DNA of 64,000 nucleotides from Telopea speciosissima. Lineage: Eukaryota > Streptophyta > Magnoliopsida > Proteales > Proteaceae. The position numbers and the translations under genes were made by a program. Of this stretch, positions 56,205-64,000 are shown in pieces (position 1 is the stretch's first letter; each line of letters opens with the position of its first letter). Below the pieces are notes generated by a model. It ran no database searches, had not been told where the DNA came from, and saw nothing but the letters and a program-made list of their open reading frames with translations. Location of the stretch: positions 48,073 to 112,072 of the forward strand of contig NW_025317439.1 of NCBI RefSeq assembly GCF_018873765.1, read 5' to 3'.

Positions 56205-57353
56205 ATATTTTCTCACCCAAAGGTATATTATAATCCTACCTAGCCAAGTAATAGAAAGACCACCTAGTCTGAGCAGACTAGGGTGCCTAATACCTTTTTC
56301 GAACCATAACTTGATCCGTACCCAGACTAATGGACCAATCAGTCTCCAAAGGATGTTGCATGAGAGTCATGACAATTATATTTTGGGTCCTAGACCCTCC
56401 TCTAGGTAGCGACTTCGACATTCAATTCACCTCTCTTTCTCTTTCCCAAAGAGGGATGAGGTGGAGGACACATGGCGATCCCTCACCATGTCATTGTCAT
56501 CGTAGATGGTCATGGTATAAACTCTACTAGGGACCTTCTGCTTTTGGTTCTCAATATTCTTCTTGATTGAACCCTCTTACTGCTCATGCCTTGGTAACCA
56601 CCACCAAACCTACATTGTTTGGCATAGTGTTAACTCTTCTTGCATTTAAAACACAAGGTGGTTCCCACCAATCATTCTCCCTTATGGTTCTTGCCACACT
56701 TGGGACACTCAATTTTGGGCACCTTCTTTTTCTGTACTTCATCCTCAGGCTGGGTGGTTTACCTCTGTTTACTCATAAATTTGAGCCTTCTGCACAACTT
56801 TTGTATAGATTCCCATCTGGAATGTAGCCATTTCCTTCCTAATATCTTGTCTCAAGTCCTGCTTGAAGTGTGTGGCCCTCAATTCCTCTGTGGTAATCAT
56901 ATTGGGGGCAAACTTAGATAGCTCCTCAACATTTCTCTCATAAGAGATAGCTCCACAAACTTTCTCTCATGAGTCATCATAGACTGAGAACCCTAGGATA
57001 AATTCTATCATTTTCTTCAGCCTCACGCAAGGAGGGAAGTACTTGCTATCAAACTCTACCTTGAACTCGTCCCATAAAATGGCTCTTCCACCAGCTCCCA
57101 ACATGGACTTGGTCATCTACTACCATTGATCAGCTTCACCTTGAAGCAAGAACATGGCACACATAACTTTTTGAACATCCGAGCACATCACAACCTTAAA
57201 TATCTTCTCGATCTCACGGATCCATGTTGTAGCGGGAGACGGATCCATACTTACACCCTTAAACGAACTTGGGTGTAATTTCTTGAAGTCCTTCAGAATG
57301 GACATATTTGTGGTTGTTGAGGCCATCCGTAGGCCACTGCCACTTCCATCCAC
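56205..57353 (-). pseudogene. Decayed gypsy gag
   Basis: Minus-strand: start MDGSGSGLRMASTTTNMSIL, FKKLHPSSFKG and WIREIEKIFKVVMCSDVQKV, then AMFLLQGEADQW to a stop at 57120. Readable fragments (WDEFKVEFDSKYFPPCVRLK, SYERNVEELSKFAPN) continue to a zinc knuckle ECPKCGKNHKGE at about 56690-56720. Several stops. Typical chromovirus gag; no pol follows it. Confidence 0.75.
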
Positions 57354-57392
57354 TGTACAATCACCCCCGTTAACTAATGTCTATGTTAAGTT

Positions 57393-58160
57393 TGTTGGCG
57401 AAATGCCCCTTAATCCTTAATAGGAATTGGATTTAGGAGGGAATAGTTAGTTAAGATTTTACATGTTTTAATCATTATTATTATTGTGTTTAAATGTTGT
57501 AGTTATTGTAGTACGTGGATAAATAGTTATAAGTAGTGGAGAGAAGTGTGGTAGTTAGAGTTAAATTTGGGAAAAAATAAATAGTTATGGATAACTACTG
57601 ATATAAATCATAAATACTCGGAGTCAATCCCGATCCACCACGTGGCATGGCATGAAGGGAGGACAACCCAGACCTGGCTACATTAAGACCCATTTGCTAG
57701 ACCTAAGAGGAAGAGACCCAGTAGGTCACGCAAGGACCAAGGTCATCACCCAAAGTCGGCAAATGGATCTTATCCCAAAGGAGATGAACTTCATCTACGC
57801 ACGACCCTCACGGATCGTATCCAACATGCGAGGGAAGCACATGTCCATCTGCTATGGAACCCCTTCCCTATCTGGACTCTACCTCCCAAGAGGAGGTTAT
57901 CTACTACGTGATGGACTCTACTACCAAAGAGACTATCACCAACTACCTAGACTCTCCACCGCCATACACAACTATAAATACCCAGGTATTCAACCCAATT
58001 AACTCATCTTGAATTCCAATAATTCATCTGTTGCTCAGAGAAATCTAACTTAGGCATCGGAGAGTCCTAGGCCGGAACCACACTGGTTCTTCCTTGTTCC
58101 TGACGTCCTTTTGTAGGTTGCGGCACCCGAAGGACTAGCCGGCGATTTCTTGACGCAACA
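57393..58160 (+). repeat. Tat/Retand-family LTR, probably solo
   Basis: TGTTGGCG..GACGCAACA ends. TATA box CAACTATAAATACC (57967-57980). The last 130 bases (TCCTAGGCCGGAACCACAC, ..GGCGATTTCTTGACGCAACA) match the LTR of the 9094-20309 element read on its own strand. No primer site follows and no matching 5-bp flanks are seen. The ORF 57652-58002 lies inside this LTR and is not a gene. Confidence 0.7.
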
Positions 58161-58419
58161 ACTACTATTGTAATTTGATTTTTATAAAAAGCAAAGTAAC
58201 GAGTAAAGAGGAGACTTTTTGGAAAATCCTTAAATTGTCTCTTGAGTTATCTTAAGAAGAGGATCTAGCAGCCTCCCAATTACGCCAAGACGTTCGGTGG
58301 CTTCATCCATAAAGCCCCAAAACCCTATCCCCTCTTTCTCTCTTATCTTCCCCTATTTTCTGTCTCCTCTCTTTCTCTTCCTATTATTCTTCTTCTGTTT
58401 GTTATTTTATTTATGAGCT
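58161..58419. other. Spacer
   Basis: CT-rich; no gene. Confidence 0.5.
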
Positions 58420-58542
58420 AATGTTCTTTGTGCCGCAGCGCAACCTGCGACAAACATATGAACCTACCATTCAGGGGACATGGTGGTCATTTCACCAACT
58501 CCCATGTGTCTGGGGGCAGCCTGCGCCTGACACAAGAACATT
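58420..58542. mobile_element. Candidate MITE
   Basis: Imperfect inverted ends AATGTTCTTTGTG..GCGCA and TGCGCCTGACACAAGAACATT, 123 bp. Target duplication uncertain. Confidence 0.4.
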
Positions 58543-60262
58543 TGTTCTTTATTTATAGATTGTCTCGCATGTAACAATCACCTATCAAAATGTATATGAT
58601 CACCTATGATTAAGTGTTTCATCACCAAAAAAAAAAAAAAACCCTATAACCTATGATTAAGTGAAAGACATCATCACCTAGCCATAATAAAGCATACACG
58701 TACAAGTGGGTGATTCAGACCAGCAGGTTGCAGACAATATCAAACATACGCACGAGCCCTCTCTACCGTAGGATAGATCTCTTAGCTCGAGATTGTGACC
58801 TCCGTCATCTTCCTCACATCTGTTGCCTGACACAGCTCAAGCTCGCTCTGATCACAGCCCAAGTTCAGTTTCCCCTGAAGGGAACAAAAACAAGGAGAAT
58901 CCTTAATTCAGATCGGACCCTTTATGTGTAGTAAAGTTCAAGCTTGATGTACGTTTCTCAATCCTATTTTATCCCTCCCACTGTAAATTTTGATGATAGA
59001 TCATGTTTACTTATTGATTCCTTAAATTATCTTCTGTGGTATACTTAATCGTTTTATAATACACATAAGCTCTTGTCCTAAAACGTATTGAGAGAACGAC
59101 TTGATCTATGGGTTTCATTTCATTTTCCCCTTTAAGCTCTTGTATGTTTTTTGTTTCACAAGATTTTAAACAGGGAGAGAGACGCTAACACTATAGCAGA
59201 ATTAGAAGTCGGTTGAGTACGAAATGTGAAGCTAGACTCTGAAATGAATTATGATCCTTCAAATTTGTCTATGAAATTGTAATAACTTTTGTTTTTTAGT
59301 GGTTATGGTGTTCAGAGTGCTTTGGCCAGAAAGGGGTGAGTGGGGGAGGTTTCTCTAGCGAGCGAAGTTGACAATTATTGTCCTTGTCAATGGGAAAATA
59401 AGAACAAACCTTAAAAGACAAATCTAAAGCTTATTCTTTATAATTTCAGTCTAACCAAAAAAACCCTTTTCAATGTTGGTCTCTAAAAGCTCAGAGGAAC
59501 TGTAAAAGCCGTAATATATATTCCGTTCTCTGGGTATAAGATAGCATATTTGTGTTGGTCATCTTTTTTTCTTTTCCATACAATGTCATGTAATTGTCTC
59601 AGGAAAGACTACAAAGCTAAGATAAAGGTTACAAACTAAGGAGTTTATTTTGTTTTGTTTTATTTATTTTATTTTTAGTCCTGGAGCAGGATGTATTTAA
59701 TATTGATAAGGTTTTCCAAAGAGATCTTTTGGCTTAACATCGGGGTTACTCTAAAAATTTTATATTTCTTAACTAGCACAACATCTCTAGATTTTAAGGC
59801 CTGAATCCTATATCCTGCTTTTGGTTTCAGATGCTAATGATGTCAGATCATCGTTTTAGCTATTCATGGTTCGTGCTTGCTGACTATTATTCTAGCACAC
59901 TGTCAAACAGAATCTTTTATTATATGAAGTGAAACTGCAAATTTTCCCACAAAAAAAAGGATCAAAAATATGAGAAGCTAAGACTTGATAGTTTAGAGAT
60001 TATAATTGTTTGTGAGGAGATCCAGCAAAAGAGGTTGTCTTTCTGTTGATCTTGAATGGACCGTAGAGTGATACTGTCCTTGAAAGGCATGTCTGTGAGG
60101 ATGATCCAGCAAAAAAGGTTGTCTTAATTTATTTATTTGTAGACAACATAATGTATAAGTTGTAGGAAAGGTATATGCAGCATCAACTTCTTAAACTATG
60201 GATATTATAAGTTCAATAATGGGAGATTTGTCTATTCATTGATTAATAAATTTTTGTTCTAG
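58543..60262. other. Upstream region of the FAR1-domain exon
   Basis: AT-rich. CACCTATGATTAAGTG is repeated at 58600 and 58646. GAGGATGATCCAGCAAAA-type text recurs at 60018 and 60097. Probable 5'UTR and intron of the gene that follows, because an acceptor TTGTTCTAG ends at 60262. No ORF. Confidence 0.4.
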
Positions 60263-60821
60263 GAACCTAATGTCAAGCACCTTGGGTGAAGGATTTGGCT
60301 TCATAGAGAGTGAGAAAGGTTCTAATAGTCGAAATTTTGATGAGCATGAAACAAAAGAAGATGAGCTTTTGGAGTTTTGTGATTCACAAGTAGATGGGAA
60401 TAATGAGATGACACTGAAAGAAATGTCTAGAGAAGAGTTAACTCCAAATGATGAACCCTTAGAACCATACACTGGAATGTCATTTAATTCAGTAGATGAT
60501 GCAAGGGAGTTTTATAGTGCATATGCGAAACATATAGGTTTCACAGTACGCACAAATCGTATTCGACATTCGCAGAAAAACAGGACAATTATAGCTCGGG
60601 ACTATGTTTGCTCGCGAGAAGGTTTTCGTGCAGCAAAACATACACTTAGAAAAGATAGGATTCTTCCACCAAGGCCCATCACAAGAGAAGGATGTAAAGC
60701 AATGATACGGGTAGCTGCGAGGGATGGTAGTAAATGGGTTGTCACAAAGTTTGTACCTGAGCACAATCACAATCTAATGACTCAAAGTAAAGAACCAGGT
60801 CAACGACCCAGTCTGAGTGAG
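60263..60821 (+). CDS. FAR1-domain protein, N-terminal exon
   Basis: ATG at 60270 right after an acceptor. An acidic N-terminus (EHETKEDELLEFCDS) precedes a FAR1 DNA-binding domain: GMSFNSVDDAREFYSAYAK, GFTVRTNRIRHSQK, DYVCSREGF, PRPITREGCKAMIRVAARD, WVVTKFVPEHNHNL. The Cys/His of the WRKY-GCM1-type zinc finger are present. The exon ends at GAG|GTAAGTTTG (donor 60822). FAR1/FRS proteins are transcription factors from Mutator transposases; the short FAR1-domain-only class would finish with one more small exon. That exon is not seen before the window ends, possibly beyond the Copia insertion. No lesions. Confidence 0.75.
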
Positions 60822-61139
60822 GTAAGTTTGAGATCAGCTATTATAGATGATTGCAGTTATTAATAATCCTCCCATAATTCTTTCCCCCCTTTTGTATAGC
60901 TTTATACCTGGAATTAGGGTACCATAACAGAATTTCAATCTGACTGTGAAAAAGTTGTCCTTTTCATTTTCCTAGTTCTTATATTAATGAACAGTATAAC
61001 AGACTTCATTCATTTTTTTTTTGGATAGGTAGGCCCCAAGGAGAATTTCTTTATTTATTTCTATTTCCACATTGGGATGTCTAGTTGGACATGCATTTTA
61101 TACCTGCACTTCTTTTTCATTAGTATTTGATGGCATTTT
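60822..61139 (+). other. Intron start after the FAR1 exon
   Basis: Starts GTAAGT; T-rich; stop codons in all frames. Leads into Copia sequence. Confidence 0.5.
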
Positions 61140-61679
61140 TAAAGGGAAAAACTAAGTGATACTGGGTCAGTGAACCTGGCAGGGCTCACTGCACATTTTT
61201 ACCCTTTACATCTACTTGTTGGATTTAAGCTTAGGAACAAAAAGTAATTTGCCTTTCTTTCTCTTATTCCTTCTCAATACCCGATAGTCAAGGGCAATTT
61301 TTTCTTCTTTCTTCCTCCTTTCTGCAATTCCTACCATCTTGCTTCTCTTCACAACTCCAGTGAGCGGTTCCAGCAATACTTCATGGTGGGTTCAGTCGGT
61401 GGATTCAGGTTATGGTTTCACAGTGGATTCATGTTGGATTCTGGTTAGGGTTTCATATTGTAAATTTAAGTGAAAAAGAAGAAGAAAGAAGAAGAGAGGT
61501 GAAGGAAGGAAAGAAACTGCACAATTGGGGCTGCAGTCGTAAGATTGACTGCTGCCAAATCAATATATTAAATAGGGTAAATAATAAACACACCATAGAC
61601 AAAAATACCCCTCATTAGAGGAATCGTGAATAGGAGCTGACGCTAGCTCCCTATTCATGACTGCCCCTTACTCCTAACA
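61140..61679 (-). repeat. 3' LTR of the minus-strand Copia element
   Basis: On the minus strand it starts TGTTAGGAGTAAGGGG after the polypurine tract CCAGCTTGGGGGGGAG (61680-61695). TATA-like CTATTTAATATATTG at 61560-61575. A hairpin GAATAGG..CCTATTC lies at 61628-61656. The left end is not fixed, because the other LTR is outside the window. Confidence 0.5.
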
Positions 61680-63300
61680 CTCCCCCCCAAGCTGGAGCAT
61701 AGATGTTAATCATGCCCAGCTTGGTACAAATATAATTTATACTCATACTTCCCAAAGGCTTGGTGAACAAATCAGCAAACAGCTCCCCAGTGCGAATATG
61801 ACGAGGAGAAATAATCCCTTGCTGCAGCTTCTCATGAACAAAATGACAATCAACCTCAATGTGTTTCGTTCTCTCATGAAACACAAGATTCTCAGAAATA
61901 TGAATAGCCGCCTGACTGTCACATCACAACAGCATAGGAGAATCATCACCAAATCCAAGTTCAGTCATCAACTGTCTAATCCACATTAGTTCACAAGTGC
62001 CATGAGCCATAGCCCGATACTCCGACTCTGCACTAGATCGAGCTACTACAGTCTGTTTCTTGCTCTTCCATGAAACTAGGTTCCCTCCAACAAAGACAAT
62101 AGCCTGAAATAGACTTTCGATCTATGAGAGATATTGCCCAATCCGCATCAGTAAATCCATCAATCCTTCTATGACCATGATTAGAGTATAAGAGACCACG
62201 CCCTGGATCCTTCTTAATATATCACAACACCCTTATAACTGCCTCCCAATGAGCTGTCCGAGGCGCGGACATAAATTGACTCAGCACACTAACAGGAAAA
62301 GAGATGTCAGGTCTAGTCACAGTCAAATAGTTGAGTTTCCCTACAAGCCTTCGATACTTCTCTGGATCATCCAGAACATCCCCATCCTCTGCCATAAGTT
62401 TCACATTTGGATCCATAGGAGTATCCAAAGGCCTAGATCCCAGTAATCCTGTCTCTGAAAGTAAATCTAGCACATACTTTCGCTGTGAAAGCGAATCCCT
62501 CTCCTTGATTGAGCTACCTCAATACCCAAGAAATACTTCAGTCGTCCCAGGTCCTTAGTTTGGAATTGCTGTCCCAAATATGTCTTCAAGTTCTCAATAC
62601 CTGAAGAGTCATCCCCTGTGATAACAATATCATCTACGTAAACTACCAAAAATATCTTCCCTGCATCTGACTGCCTGAAAAACACTGAGTGATCACTCTC
62701 AGACCGAGTCAAACCAAACTCCAGCACAACATCTGTAAAACGGCCAAACCACGCTTGCGGTGACTATTTCAGCCCATATAAAGATTTCCTCAACTTACAC
62801 ACCTTACCAAACTCCCCTTGAGCAACAAAACCGGGAGGTTGCTCCATATACACCTCCTCAAGGAGATCCGCATGCAAGAATGCATTCTTGACGTCTAGTT
62901 GAAACAACGGCCAGTGATGTATAGCAGCCAATGAAATTAAAATGCGAACAGAAGTAAGCTTCAACCGGAGAGAAAGTATCCAGATAGTCCACACCATAGA
63001 CCTGGGCATAGCCTTTAGCAACAAGACGGGCCTTTAACTATGCCACAGACCCATCAGGATTAACCTTCACCACAAATATCCAGCGACAACCAATAGCAGA
63101 CTTACCAGAGGGTAAAGAAAAAAGATCCCATGTCTGATTGTCTTTCAGAGCAGATAACTCCTCAGTCATGGCAGCCTTCCACCCAGGGTGAGCCAAGGCC
63201 TCTACCACCGACTTAGGAATAGGATAACTGTCAATAGTAGACAAACAAGCAACAAAAGAAGAGGACAAACGAGCATAGGACACAAAATGATTAATAAGGT
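61680..63300 (-). pseudogene. Copia reverse transcriptase and RNase H, fragmented
   Basis: Right to left: HPGWKAAMTEELSALKDNQT, GCRWIFVVKVNPDGSVA, frameshift and stop, FQLDVKNAFLHADLLEEVYM, RKSLYGLK, then SVFFRQSDAGKIFLV and the active site YVDDIVITGDD (62630). Further left, LLGSRPLDTPMDPNVKL, KLNYLTVTRPDISFPVSVLS and, for RNase [31 protein letters not shown]. Frames break at about 62470, 62760 and 63035. The YVDD site is intact, but the protein is not. Confidence 0.85.
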
Positions 63301-64000
63301 GTTGGGTACAACTCTAAACCCACTTACGGGTAGCAATAGGAACATCAAGATCAGAAATAGGAGGTACAATAGTAGAGGAGGAAGTACCTGAAGGGGGATC
63401 TGAAGGCGAGGAGGATGTGGTAGATGGTGCTGCCTAGGTACTGTATCTCTCCATAGGTGTAATGCGATGTGTCGGCGCATCAGGTGGGCGACGACGAAAA
63501 ATAGCCAGTGGTTGTGTTGGATGTGGCACTGGAGGCAAAGGATCCTGCACAGGAGAAGAAGTATCGACAACGTAAAGAGGGAGATCATCATCCAACTCTG
63601 AAGCAGGCAGCGAGGATGTAACAAATGGAGTAGATTCAAAGGAGACATCAACGATAACAAAATACTTTCTTAAATCAAAAGAATAACAACGGTAACCCTT
63701 TTGGGTTTCAGAATACCCCACGAAAAGACATTTAAGAGCTCTAGGATCCAACTTTGAGCAACCAAGACGATGATCCCGAAAACACGTGTGGGAAGACAAA
63801 CAATGGATGGGAAGGGAACAACAAAGAATATGGAATGCCACCACCCAAAACAGAAGAAGGGATGCGGTTCATAAGATAACACGCAGTCAAAACAGCATCA
63901 GCCCAAAAAATTTTAGCCACTTTCATCTCAAATAAAAGAGATTGAGTAACTTCCATCAAATGTTTGTTCTTCCTCTCGGCTACACCATTTTGTTGAAGTG
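63301..64000 (-). pseudogene. Copia integrase C-terminal part and linker
   Basis: Right edge: QNGVAERKNKHLMEVTQSLL, KIFWADAVLTACYLMNRIPS, then a shift and CSKLDPRALKCLFVGYSETQ with KGYRCYSFDLRKYF. A Pro-rich linker follows (DPLPPVPHPTQPL) to a stop. The catalytic Glu is in GVAERKN; the two Asp are beyond the window. Confidence 0.85.

Larger units (their letters stand above)
61140..64000 (-). mobile_element. Copia retrotransposon, 3' part
   Basis: Minus-strand: integrase at the right edge (QNGVAERKNKHL), RT, RNase H, polypurine tract, 3' LTR. The 5' LTR, gag and protease are beyond the window. Decayed by frameshifts. If the FAR1 exon's gene is real, this element lies in its intron. Confidence 0.8.

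Noticed and set aside
57652..58002. 116-residue plus ORF
   Set aside because: It lies inside a Tat/Retand-type LTR, upstream of the TATA box, and matches no protein motif.

Overview
This window is nuclear DNA from a flowering plant. The evidence is chromodomain Ty3/gypsy, dual-RNase-H Ty3/gypsy (Tat/Retand type), Athila-type and Copia retrotransposons, a CC-NBS-LRR (NLR) resistance gene, a plant F-box/LRR fragment, a plant FAR1-domain exon and GT..AG introns. I cannot name the species. Almost everything is repeat-derived; only three stretches come from host genes: F-box/LRR exons inside a transposon, a damaged NLR and one FAR1-domain exon.

Layout. (1) 1-28167 is a minus-strand chromodomain Ty3/gypsy element (Tekay/Del-like). 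It runs off the left edge and ends at 28167, where it interrupts a plus-strand hAT transposase gene (28168-about 29976). Its 3.2 kb 5' LTR is split by a DNA transposon with TTA target duplication (8393-25301, PIF/Harbinger-like). That transposon carries spliced-looking exons of an F-box/LRR-repeat 15-like gene and is itself split by a complete 11.2 kb Tat/Retand-type element (9094-20309, TSD GGTTC). This is a four-level nest. Both big gypsy elements carry an additional ORF on the strand opposite gag-pol, each with a probable 5'UTR intron. (2) 30000-38250 holds a LINE RNase H tail, a young Copia deletion derivative (31859-35708, TSD GGGGT), Copia LTR debris and two MITEs. (3) 38257-41921 is a CC-NBS-LRR gene broken by one stop and one frameshift. 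(4) 41922-44400 is intergenic with two Mutator-like MITEs. (5) 44400-50690 is a decayed Athila-type element with its 3' LTR. (6) 50691-58160 is a pile of nested LTR pieces plus a decayed minus-strand gag. (7) 58161-60821 leads to a FAR1-domain exon with a good splice donor. (8) 61140-64000 is a minus-strand Copia element, probably inside the following intron.

The most notable signal is in the Copia element at 31859-35708. The sequence just after its 5' LTR is not a recognisable tRNA primer site; it is a perfect 12-base complement of a stretch near the end of the same LTR, which suggests self-priming. The captured F-box/LRR exons, the antisense transcription units inside the gypsy elements, and a five-fold in-frame TAG pattern (CAG to TAG, fitting CHG-methylation decay) are the next most interesting points. 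All family names come from reading motifs by eye; no search was run.
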